Below are positions 1 through 6,390 of a DNA stretch of 7,203 bases, piece by piece. A program made the position numbers and the translations under genes. Source of the stretch: Verrucomicrobiota bacterium (GTDB lineage: Bacteria; Verrucomicrobiota; Verrucomicrobiia; Limisphaerales; UBA1100). Under the pieces are notes generated by a model. The model ran no database searches. It worked only from the letters and a program-made list of their open reading frames with translations, and was not told the origin of the DNA. The stretch is from contig JAPKDK010000151.1 of NCBI GenBank assembly GCA_028872645.1, positions 1 to 7,203 on the forward strand, in the 5' to 3' direction. Position 1 is the first letter of the stretch, and each line of letters opens with the position of its first letter.

Positions 1-1164
1 AGTGTGCTGGCCAAATGGGATCTTGCTGATATTTACCGCATCCGAAAGGACACCCATCGCCGCGTGCAAATCTGGGAAGATCTCACCTACAAGACCCAAC
101 GCGACAAGCAAAACAGTTATTACACTTCACAGGCATCCATCAACCTCGGCCAACATCACTTTTACTCAGGCAATTTTACCGAGGGCATCAAAGCCTTTGA
201 GACCACCTACAAGGACGCCACGCTCATCCGGCAAATGTATCGCTACGCCTCCAACCCCATCAGCCAACTTACCGGCAGCACTGAGAAAGCCAAGACTGGA
301 ACCAAGTTGGCTGATGAGTTCATTGCCTATATCAACCGGCAAATGCCACGGGATCTTACTCTTGATTCTAACAAAGCCCGCGCGCGCGATTTTTATTACA
401 CCATCGCCGGCATTCACAGCTACGCTAGGCGTGACCAAGAGGGACTCGCCGTCTACACCCACCTAGGCAAACTCATCGGCGTGGACGACAACTTGCGCGG
501 CAAACAAGCCGTCTGGCATCGCGCCCGTAAGCGCTACGGTGACGCCCGCAAAATCTACACACAATACGCCGACCGGGAAGCCGGCCTGGCCGCTACCGCC
601 GATACTTGGCGACAAGAAAAAAAGTGGAACGAATCCGTTAACACCTACCAAAAACTCATCGGCCTCGACCCCGGAAAGGAAGGCCAATGGCAACAGGCCA
701 TCCTCGGCGTATGGCGCGAGGCGCGGCAATGGGACAAGGCTATCGAGACATATCAAGTGTTGATCAAGGTAGTGCCCGCCAAGTTCGGCGATTGGTATTG
801 GGGCATCGGCGATTGCTACGAGCGCCTTGGCAAACTCAAAGAAGCCATCGGTAGCTATCAGCAATCCGACGAGTACCCTAAAGTTTATTTTGCCATGGCC
901 TCATGCCATCGCCGCCTTAAGCAATACAAGGAAGCCTTGGTGCTTTACCATCAAGCCCGCGCCAATCAGGGCGTGGCCGCGCGTGCCACCATTGACATCG
1001 GCTACACTTACGAGCAATCGGGCGCGCGCGAAAATGCCATAAAATGGTTTCAGCAAACCTGCAAACTTTACCCCAAAACCAGTTATGCTAGCCAAGCCCA
1101 TGCCCATTTGCAGAGCAAATATAAAATCAGCGTGACGCTGGGCGGCTCGAATGAGAAGGAGTGA
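1..1164 (+). CDS. TPR-repeat protein, 5'-partial
   Basis: This reading frame is open from the left edge of the window to a TGA at 1162-1164 (387 codons). A GTG at position 4 could be an internal start, but the frame is open before it, so I treat the gene as truncated by the window. Numbered from that GTG, the C-terminal half is built of about five TPR-like helix pairs at roughly residues 193-226, 229-260, 263-288, 293-320 and 327-360. They show the usual pattern, for example KWNESVNTYQKLIGLDP and QWDKAIETYQVLIKVVP. A weaker TPR-like unit lies near 45-74. TPR arrays are protein-protein interaction scaffolds; no catalytic domain is visible. The protein ends in a polar tail (GGSNEKE). Any signal peptide or enzymatic N-terminus would be off the window. 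It is the only large plus-strand gene, and the next gene converges on it across the 1165-1519 gap. TPR family is confident; function is unknown. Confidence 0.85.
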   Translation, partial: SVLAKWDLADIYRIRKDTHRRVQIWEDLTYKTQRDKQNSYYTSQASINLGQHHFYSGNFTEGIKAFETTYKDATLIRQMYRYASNPISQLTGSTEKAKTGTKLADEFIAYINRQMPRDLTLDSNKARARDFYYTIAGIHSYARRDQEGLAVYTHLGKLIGVDDNLRGKQAVWHRARKRYGDARKIYTQYADREAGLAATADTWRQEKKWNESVNTYQKLIGLDPGKEGQWQQAILGVWREARQWDKAIETYQVLIKVVPAKFGDWYWGIGDCYERLGKLKEAIGSYQQSDEYPKVYFAMASCHRRLKQYKEALVLYHQARANQGVAARATIDIGYTYEQSGARENAIKWFQQTCKLYPKTSYASQAHAHLQSKYKISVTLGGSNEKE

Positions 1165-1169
1165 TTTCT

Positions 1170-1212
1170 GGTGAGTGGTGAGTAGAATGATTTCCCTCAA
1201 CCCTCATTCACC
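1170..1212 (+). terminator. Possible hairpin terminator after the TPR gene
   Basis: Five bases after the TPR stop codon, GGTGAGTG (1170-1177) can pair with CATTCACC (1205-1212) through eight pairs including one G-T wobble. An inner TGAG (1179-1182) can pair with CTCA (1196-1199). No run of T follows, so it does not look like a classical intrinsic terminator. The position fits transcript end formation, but the pairing may be chance because this segment is repetitive (GTGAG occurs twice). Confidence 0.25.
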
Positions 1213-1285
1213 GCTCGATTGAAGTACGGATTGCCGCCATCCATTTTTCAGAATATTCCTCAAAAACAGGGAATAAAAAGAATCG

Positions 1286-1332
1286 GGGAGCCATGGAGAA
1301 TCGAACGCCAGACCTTCGCGTTGCAAACGAGA
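1286..1332 (-). pseudogene. 3' half of a tRNA-Ala(UGC), possible att-site remnant
   Basis: Read on the minus strand from 1332 down to 1286, the segment fits tRNA positions 27 to 73 with exact spacing. The anticodon stem is TCTCG/CGCGA (4 of 5 pairs) around a seven-base loop TTTGCAA, giving anticodon TGC. Next come a five-base variable loop AGGTC, a T-stem TGGCG/CTCCA (4 of 5 pairs) around the loop TTCGATT, and the acceptor 3' strand TGGCTCC with C at position 73. Position 70 is T, as needed for the G3-U70 pair that identifies alanine tRNAs, which agrees with the anticodon. The bases upstream (1333-1380) contain no D-arm and no 5' acceptor strand. The CCA end is replaced by CGA. It is therefore not a functional tRNA. 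The extent, from the anticodon arm to the 3' end, matches the block that tRNA-targeting tyrosine integrases duplicate. That origin is inference; the tRNA likeness is read directly. Confidence 0.6.
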
Positions 1333-1519
1333 ATTTGTGAGCGAATTTTCTGGGATTACAAGGGGTTTTCTAAACTGCAGCACCGTTAACAAAGTGAATC
1401 CCGTGTCCGACGAATCCGTTTGCCACTGGCTTTTCGCTCTTCCCCACAAGGCCGTGAAAACGGTTTTGGACATCAACGAAGAATAGAGCGACCGCAATGG
1501 GTCTGTCGTTGAACTTGTT

Positions 1520-2971
1520 TTACCTTAATCCCTTGATAGGTTTGGCGTGGTAAACGGAGTGAGGGCGGCTGGTGCTGTCGGTGTAGGTGGCGTTGGGGGG
1601 GATGCCGAGGGTTTCGTAAATGGTGGCGGCGAGGTTTTCGGGTTTCTGTGGAGCGCGGGCGGGATGGCCGCCGATTTTGTCGGACGCTCCAATGACGTTG
1701 CCGCCGTGCACGCCGCCGCCGGCGCAGAGGATGGATTGCACGGCGCCCCAATGATCGCGCCCGGGGAGTTTGGCGCTGGGGAGTTTGGTGATTTTCGGGG
1801 TACGGCCAAATTCACTGGCCATCACGATGAGGGTGTCGTCTAATAAACCACTGGCGCTCAAGTCATCGATGAGTGCGCTCAGGGCGCGATCCATTGGAGG
1901 CAGGAGAAAATCTTTTAGGTTGGGGAACGCGGCTTGGTGAGTGTCCCACGTTTCGTTGTTGCCGAGGTTTACCTGCACGAGGTTCACGCCGAGGTTCACG
2001 AGGTTGCGCGCCATCAGGAGGGACCACCCGAAGCTGTTGTCGCCGTAGCGCTCGATTTGTTTTGGATCCGCCTTGGATAGATCAAAGGCGTCGTGCGCCT
2101 TGCCGTTGGCGAGGAGGGAGAGGGCGGCTTGGCGGTATTTATCAAAGTCCTCCTGATTGGCGGCTGCCTCGAGCGCGCGCGATTGGGCTTCAAGGTTTTT
2201 GCGCAGCGCAATCCGATCGCTTACGCGGCGGAGGTTCAAGCCTTGTGGCAGGGCGAGCTGCGGGGCGTGGAAGGTGAGGGCGTCATCCTTTACTGCGCCG
2301 GTGGCGTGGTGGAAAAGATATTCCGGATACGCGCCATAATGCAATGGATGCTTGGGGGAGGCTTCTAAAAACCACGGGTCGTGCGCGGGCCCCATACGCC
2401 CGGCGAATTGGCCGGGGATGGTACGGCCGGAGCGGTGCACAATTTTGTCGGGCATCACAATGACCGGCGTGGGGGCGTGTCCATGCGGCTTGAGCAGCGA
2501 GTTGGTGATCGCGGCGATGCTCGGGTCGTCGCTGTCCTGCGGTTTGCTGGGGTTAAACCCCGCGGGCGGCGTGGACATCCCGGTGAGCATCGCGTGGTGT
2601 CCCTGTGAATGTTCGTTGTGCGGATGGGTGAGCGAACGAACCAGTGCCCATTTGTCCGAGCGCCGCGCCAGCATCGGCAGGTGTTCGCAAATATGAATGC
2701 CGGGCGTCTTCGTGCGGATGGGATTAAACTCACCTCGGATTTCGCTCGGCGCATTCGGTTTAAGATCAAAACTTTCGTGCTGCGCCAAGCCGCCGGAAAG
2801 AAAAACATAAATGACCGACTTCCCTTGGGCGCCGGGAGCCTCCGCGCGCAATCGGGCCACATCGCTCATCCCCAGGCCCATAAACCCGAGCGCGCCCGCG
2901 CGGATGGCGGCACGGCGGGAAACTCCGATGTGCGGATGGCCCAAACTCATATGACCCAAGCTGACACCCAT
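1520..2971 (-). CDS. DUF1501 family protein with Tat signal
   Basis: This 483-residue protein belongs to the DUF1501 family, which is common in Planctomycetes and Verrucomicrobia and related to the alkaline phosphatase/sulfatase fold; its reaction is not established. The N-terminus carries a twin-arginine signal: R19-R20 followed by AAIRAGALGFMGLG, so export by the Tat pathway is likely. Visible family features in order are FLSGGLAQHESFDLKP (about 57-72), a His-rich SLTHPHNEHSQGHHAMLTG (about 113-131), NLGNNETWDTH in the second half, ASEFGRTPKI and the C-terminal GRDHWG. Length is normal for the family. The start at 2971 leaves 25 bases to the sulfatase stop; the ATG at 2950 would also keep the twin arginine. 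No clear Shine-Dalgarno site precedes either. It is the last gene of the presumed three-gene operon. DUF1501 genes often sit beside DUF1549/DUF1553 cytochrome-type genes; here none is seen. Confidence 0.93.
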   Translation of the reverse strand: MGVSLGHMSLGHPHIGVSRRAAIRAGALGFMGLGMSDVARLRAEAPGAQGKSVIYVFLSGGLAQHESFDLKPNAPSEIRGEFNPIRTKTPGIHICEHLPMLARRSDKWALVRSLTHPHNEHSQGHHAMLTGMSTPPAGFNPSKPQDSDDPSIAAITNSLLKPHGHAPTPVIVMPDKIVHRSGRTIPGQFAGRMGPAHDPWFLEASPKHPLHYGAYPEYLFHHATGAVKDDALTFHAPQLALPQGLNLRRVSDRIALRKNLEAQSRALEAAANQEDFDKYRQAALSLLANGKAHDAFDLSKADPKQIERYGDNSFGWSLLMARNLVNLGVNLVQVNLGNNETWDTHQAAFPNLKDFLLPPMDRALSALIDDLSASGLLDDTLIVMASEFGRTPKITKLPSAKLPGRDHWGAVQSILCAGGGVHGGNVIGASDKIGGHPARAPQKPENLAATIYETLGIPPNATYTDSTSRPHSVYHAKPIKGLR

Positions 2972-2996
2972 TCGCGCATCCCGTCAAGCGGGGAAA

Positions 2997-4847
2997 TCAT
3001 TTTTCCTTTACACCGAATTCCGCGAGAGAGGTCCAGGGGCCGGCGTTGATTTCGGATAATGCGCGGATGCGGATAAAGCGTCCTTTCACAACGGCGCATT
3101 TTAAATCCTGCGGCGACTTGGTTTTCTTCAGCGTGGTTTTGAGGGTGGGTGCGCCAAAATTTTCCGAATGATTGGAGACGGTAATTTCGATATCTTTAAT
3201 GGTTCCGTTCCAGCCGGCGTCTTGGCGGCCGAGAATGCGGAAACCGGTGAGGGTGTGTTCGCGGCCGAGGTCGATGATGAGTTCGTGCGGGTGTTTTTTA
3301 ATTTCTGGAGAAAATTGCGTGTGCCAGATGGTGTTGGTATCGCCGTCGATGGTGTTGCGGGCGAGTTTGGCGTTGCCGACGTTTTCGCTGCTGACACGGA
3401 TGATTTTAAAATCTTTGTTGGGCAATAATCCTTTTGTAATCCACTTGGCTTTACCGGGGCGTTGGGGCGGGCGAGTGGATCCGAATTTGGCGCGCCGATC
3501 CTTTTCGTGATTGGTGCGGTCGGCGAAGGTGCCCTCAACGGCGGGTTCGTGCGCCTCAGCGGCGTGGACCTTCATTTGTGCGAGAATCTTTGGGTTTGCG
3601 GCGGCGACGTTGTGGGCTTCGCTAATGTCCTTTTTTAAATCGTAAAGTTCCCAAGGCGCGTTGAGGCGCGGGCGTACGGCTTTCCAATTTTCCATTCGCA
3701 CGGCGGATTGGTTGCCGAGTTCCCAGTAAAGATATTTGTGCTTCGGTTGTTTGCGGCCAAGGAGTTCGGGCAAGATGGATATGCCGTCGGTATCCTTCAC
3801 GGCGCGGGTGCTGGTGATTTCGGCGAGGGTGGACATCACGTCCGGGAAATACCAAAGATGATCGCTCACGCGGCCGGGTTTAATTTTTCCGGGCCAGCGG
3901 ATGGCCATCGGTATGCGGAGGCCGCCTTCGTAGAGATTGCCTTTGCCGCCGCGAAATTCGACGCCGGTCTTCGGATGTTTGTTGGCGCTGTGAAGGCCGC
4001 GCGGATGTTTTTCGGTTTTGAAATAATTGTTGCCGCCGTTGTCGCCGCAGAAAAACACGATGGTGTTTTCGTCGAGCTTCAGTTCTTTCAACAGGTCGAG
4101 CACTTGGCCAACTTGGCGATCGACCATTCCAACCATCGCGGCGTAGCGGCGGGCTGGTTCGGGCCAATCTTTGTTTTTGTAATCAGCCCACGCGGGGTCG
4201 CTATCCGGAATGTCAAAAATCCCGTGCGGCGGTGTGATGGGGAGGTAACAGAAAAAGGGTTTTTCTTTGTTGGCGCGAATGAATTCCAGCGATTCCTCAA
4301 AAATCACATAATGCGAATATTGTGTGCCGGTGCTGCCACCTTTGTTTCCGGGCAACGGAACTTCTTCGCTGTTGCGAATAATATACGGTGGATAATAACT
4401 GTGTGCGTGGACTTGGTCGTAGTAGCCGAGGAAGACATCAAAGCCGTGCCGCTCGGGCACGCCGGTGCTGCCGCGTCCGCCGCAGCCCCATTTGCCAAAG
4501 CCGCCGGTCGCATAACCGGCGCGCTGAAGTATGCTGGCGATAGTTTGTTCCTCGGCACGCATTGGAGTGCCGCCGCCATTGACGCGCACGGAGGTGTGGC
4601 CGCTGTGCTTGCCGGTCATCAGCACGCAACGCGTGGGTGCGCACACCGAGGAGCCGGCGAGGGCTTGGGTAAACCACACACCCTCTTTCGCCAGTCGATC
4701 AATGCGCGGGGTGCGGATGGTTTGGCTGCCCATAAACGACGGTTCATAATAGCCCAACTCATCGCACATTATATAAACGATGTTGGGTTTTGTGGCTGCC
4801 TCAAGGGCGGGTAACAACAGCATTGCGAAAAGAGGGATGAAGCGCAT
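2997..4847 (-). CDS. Secreted sulfatase with C-terminal F5/8-type domain
   Basis: A 616-residue type I sulfatase, which hydrolyses sulfate esters. I chose the ATG at 4847 because it gives a clean signal peptide (MRFIPLFAMLLLPALEA) directly before the family opening KPNIVYIMCDELGY; the frame runs upstream to 4973, but that part overlaps the previous gene. The active-site motif is C69-A-P-T-R73 in the context SSVCAPTRCVLMTGKHSGH, a CxPxR site whose cysteine is converted to formylglycine. Metal-site residues include D29-E30 and D269-N270 (FFCGDNGGN); GGKGNLYEGGLRIP (about 300-313) holds the conserved lysine. The catalytic part ends with LYDLKKDISEAHN near 401-413. Residues about 480-616 (IDGDTNTIWHTQF, ELIIDLGREHTLTGFRILG) look like an F5/8 type C (discoidin, CBM32-like) domain, which probably binds glycan. 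It lies 40 bases after the LolA-like gene and 25 before DUF1501. The substrate is unknown, and the maturase is not in the window. Confidence 0.95.
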   Translation of the reverse strand: MRFIPLFAMLLLPALEAATKPNIVYIMCDELGYYEPSFMGSQTIRTPRIDRLAKEGVWFTQALAGSSVCAPTRCVLMTGKHSGHTSVRVNGGGTPMRAEEQTIASILQRAGYATGGFGKWGCGGRGSTGVPERHGFDVFLGYYDQVHAHSYYPPYIIRNSEEVPLPGNKGGSTGTQYSHYVIFEESLEFIRANKEKPFFCYLPITPPHGIFDIPDSDPAWADYKNKDWPEPARRYAAMVGMVDRQVGQVLDLLKELKLDENTIVFFCGDNGGNNYFKTEKHPRGLHSANKHPKTGVEFRGGKGNLYEGGLRIPMAIRWPGKIKPGRVSDHLWYFPDVMSTLAEITSTRAVKDTDGISILPELLGRKQPKHKYLYWELGNQSAVRMENWKAVRPRLNAPWELYDLKKDISEAHNVAAANPKILAQMKVHAAEAHEPAVEGTFADRTNHEKDRRAKFGSTRPPQRPGKAKWITKGLLPNKDFKIIRVSSENVGNAKLARNTIDGDTNTIWHTQFSPEIKKHPHELIIDLGREHTLTGFRILGRQDAGWNGTIKDIEITVSNHSENFGAPTLKTTLKKTKSPQDLKCAVVKGRFIRIRALSEINAGPWTSLAEFGVKEK

Positions 4848-4887
4848 CACTGTTTGTGTCACAGCGAGGGGAGCAAGACAAGCGGCG

Positions 4888-5763
4888 TTAATCGTCCTTG
4901 GGGAGCGGCTGGAAATCGGACGACTCGCTGGAGAAGGTGATGGTGTGGGGCGTCCACAAAACGCGGCCCTCAATGAAGGTTGTCACACGATGGTCGGTCC
5001 AAATTTCCGGTGTCAGGCGTTTTTGATAGGCGGTGAGTTTGAAGGTCGTCACCGTGGCCACCAAACCGCCGATGACGTGCAGTGGGTTAGCCAGCACCAC
5101 CTCGGCCTTGGCAACTTGAAATTCTTTTTGATCGATCCAAATTTTGATCAACACGTGCTTCAGCACCTCGTTTGCCATCGCTTCCTTGAAGCGCTTTTCG
5201 GGGTCGTGCAGGAATTGCAAAATATACGCGGGGCGGCCATTGACGGTTTCGGTGCCGATTAGGTGTGGGATAAATTTGTCCCGGTGCTTTTCAATGTTGC
5301 GCACCATCAAGTTGGCATCGCCTTCGTGTTCGGGGTCATCCTTGGATTCGCCACTGCCCATTATTTTGATTTGGTGTTTACGGATTTCCTTACGCTCCTT
5401 TTCCACTTGTTCCAGCGTAGGCTTTTTGCCGTCAATCAAGAACAGCACGGGATCCCGGTGATCTGAAAATGATTGGTAGGTTCGGGTCTTGAGGCGTTTC
5501 TTTTTGCCCTTCACTTCATTGATCACCACCTTGCGTTGAAAAGTGAACACGATGCCCGCTGCTGTTTTGGATTCCCGTCGTTTTTCCGCTTCGAGAGCTT
5601 TGTCAGAAATTTCCCGGGCGGTTAGCGGGCGCGTATTGTCCGCGCCGGTGCGGGCCTCGGGCAGGGGGGGCACGGCCTTGCCGCCAAATGAAATGCAACC
5701 GGTGAAGGTGGGTAAACCCAAAGACAGCATCATCCACACCCTGAAATTTTTTGTGATGTTCAT
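4888..5763 (-). CDS. LolA-like lipoprotein, first gene of the trio
   Basis: A 291-residue predicted envelope protein. The ATG at 5763 is preferred over the open frame up to 5901 because it places a lipoprotein-type signal at the N-terminus: MNITKNFRVWMMLSLG, then F20-T21-G22-C23 as a somewhat non-canonical lipobox (Phe at -3). A polar linker follows, then a charged helical stretch (about 47-65) and a beta-rich region. GTETVNGRPAYILQF (about 170-184) and LIKIWIDQKEFQVAKAEV (about 205-222) resemble the repeated strands of LolA/LolB-type outer-membrane lipoprotein-sorting folds, as does TFIEGRVLWTPHTITF near the C-terminus. Several small proteins of unknown role share this fold, so I claim the fold and not lipoprotein chaperone activity. 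An insert rich in Lys and Glu (about 115-150) lies between strands. It is the probable first gene of the operon with the sulfatase and DUF1501. Confidence 0.75.
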   Translation of the reverse strand: MNITKNFRVWMMLSLGLPTFTGCISFGGKAVPPLPEARTGADNTRPLTAREISDKALEAEKRRESKTAAGIVFTFQRKVVINEVKGKKKRLKTRTYQSFSDHRDPVLFLIDGKKPTLEQVEKERKEIRKHQIKIMGSGESKDDPEHEGDANLMVRNIEKHRDKFIPHLIGTETVNGRPAYILQFLHDPEKRFKEAMANEVLKHVLIKIWIDQKEFQVAKAEVVLANPLHVIGGLVATVTTFKLTAYQKRLTPEIWTDHRVTTFIEGRVLWTPHTITFSSESSDFQPLPKDD

Positions 5764-5892
5764 CACACGGCAGGATAGGTTTTTCTTCTGAAAAAGCAAA
5801 GCCGGATTCTGAAATGACAAAACATTTTCCGTACATTTTTGAGTGGCTAAATGGTCGGTGTGCGTTACGGTGGCGACGTGGAAATCACGGAA
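5764..5892. promoter_or_regulatory. Divergent intergenic region
   Basis: About 130 AT-rich bases separate the minus-strand operon from the plus-strand YceK-like gene, so promoters for both should lie here. I see no convincing -35/-10 pair on either strand. A small perfect hairpin, TTTTTC (5780-5785), loop TTCT, GAAAAA (5790-5795), lies just upstream of the LolA-like start. It contains no GC core and is probably a chance result of base composition. Confidence 0.3.
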
Positions 5893-6132
5893 TTGAAACA
5901 AAAAATGACGGCTTTCGCGTTGGGCGTGTCACTGATGGCGGGTGTGGGATGTTCCTCTATGCAATCACGGACGGTGCTCCATCAAGATGGCCCGTATCCC
6001 GGTGTGCGTGGTCTTGGGCAGAATTATCCCAAGGCTGATTGGGGCGCGGCACGCTATCCTGCAATGCTCATCGACCTTCCGTTTTCGGCTGTGTTCGACA
6101 CACTGGCATTGCCACTGGATTCGCTGGACTAG
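5893..6132 (+). CDS. YceK/DUF1375-like small lipoprotein
   Basis: A small secreted protein of about 79 residues. The C-terminal half carries what I recognise as the YceK (DUF1375) signature: YPGVRGLGQNYP, then RYPAMLIDLPFSAVFDTLALPLDSL. E. coli YceK has a closely similar IDLPFS-VFDTL ending and an SRT after its cysteine, as here (CSSMQSRT). The N-terminus is a lipoprotein signal ending in GVGC (Cys20 from this start). Three starts are possible: ATG at 5851, TTG at 5893 and ATG at 5905. I prefer TTG because it gives a positively charged n-region (MKQK) and is preceded by GTGGAAA at a reasonable distance; starting at 5905 loses both lysines. ATG 5851 has GAGTGG five bases upstream and would give a long n-region. 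The family's function is poorly known. It is transcribed away from the LolA-like gene. Family call good, exact start uncertain. Confidence 0.75.
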   Translation: MKQKMTAFALGVSLMAGVGCSSMQSRTVLHQDGPYPGVRGLGQNYPKADWGAARYPAMLIDLPFSAVFDTLALPLDSLD

Positions 6133-6141
6133 CCGCGGGTT

Positions 6142-6209
6142 ATCCCCAAAATAGAGTCAGCCGGTGCATAACCAAAAACCGGCATCGATTTTGCTTTGCT
6201 TTTGGGGAT
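6142..6209. repeat. Nested inverted repeats
   Basis: ATCCCCAAAA (6142-6151) and TTTTGGGGAT (6200-6209) form a perfect 10-base inverted repeat. Inside it, GCCGGT (6160-6165) and ACCGGC (6178-6183) form a second, perfect 6-base inverted repeat. The outer arms would enclose a 48-base loop containing the inner hairpin. The structure starts ten bases after the YceK-like stop, and its right arm covers the ATG of the small downstream frame. No T-run follows either arm, so it is not a standard terminator. Confidence 0.6.
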
Positions 6210-6390
6210 GAAAGAAAATGCCATCATCTTGAAAACACCCCGCAAAGCCGGTTTCCAGCGCCACCCCAAGCATCGTCTCCAGCTCGCCTCCGATGGGCAG
6301 CCGGATGAGGTGATTGAGCAGTTTTACGACTGGCTGGATCGCCACGGTCACCGCACTGCGCAGGCACCGAGCTTGGCCATCCGCGACTAG
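6208..6390 (+). CDS. Possible small hypothetical protein
   Basis: A 60-codon frame starting at ATG 6208 and ending at TAG 6388-6390. I recognise no family. The product would be soluble and basic in its first half (KTPRKAGFQRHPKHR) with a likely amphipathic helix in the second (DEVIEQFYDWLDRHG). Support for coding is that most codons between about 6225 and 6387 end in G or C, as in the real genes around it, and that GGGG lies directly before the start. Against it are its small size, the lack of a domain, the start codon lying in the arm of an inverted repeat, and a similarly long open frame on the other strand (6157-6351). Its stop overlaps the carbonic anhydrase stop in the palindrome CTAG. 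It could also be the 3' remnant of a larger gene. Confidence 0.35.
   Translation: MKENAIILKTPRKAGFQRHPKHRLQLASDGQPDEVIEQFYDWLDRHGHRTAQAPSLAIRD

Larger units (their letters stand above)
1165..1519. other. Gene-free gap between two converging genes
   Basis: This 355-base stretch separates the plus-strand TPR gene from the minus-strand DUF1501 gene. It is visibly richer in A and T than the coding regions on either side. It contains the possible hairpin at 1170-1212 and the tRNA-Ala fragment at 1286-1332. A minus-strand frame is open at 1204-1497 and runs straight through the tRNA fragment, but I recognise no protein domain in it. No convincing terminator for the minus-strand operon is visible. 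I see no other feature. Confidence 0.6.

Noticed and set aside
463..864. Minus-strand frame of 133 codons opposite the TPR gene
   Set aside because: The plus-strand TPR pattern is clear over the same bases, so this is a shadow frame.
1349..1363. CTGGGATTACAAG, resembling a primate Alu core phrase
   Set aside because: The match is too short and no further Alu sequence surrounds it; chance in a bacterial context.
3708..4814. Long plus-strand open frame of 368 codons
   Set aside because: It lies wholly antisense to the sulfatase, whose family motifs are unmistakable. Its translation is Ala/Gly/Val-rich without motifs, a typical shadow of a GC-biased gene.
4848..4973. Upstream extension of the sulfatase frame
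   Set aside because: It overlaps the end of the LolA-like gene and would bury the signal peptide that begins at 4847.
5780..5795. A/T hairpin TTTTTC-TTCT-GAAAAA as a terminator
   Set aside because: It lacks a GC-rich stem and lies upstream of both neighbouring genes and not after one.
5772..5820. TATCCT and TTGTCA on the minus strand as a sigma-70 promoter for the operon
   Set aside because: The two boxes are not at 16-18 base spacing, and the -10 candidate is too close to the start codon.
5764..5901. Upstream extension of the LolA-like frame
   Set aside because: A start at 5901 would put 46 residues before the lipoprotein signal and overlap the divergent YceK-like gene.
6157..6351. Minus-strand frame of 64 codons
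   Set aside because: It has no family likeness and lies opposite a frame with better G/C-ending codon bias.
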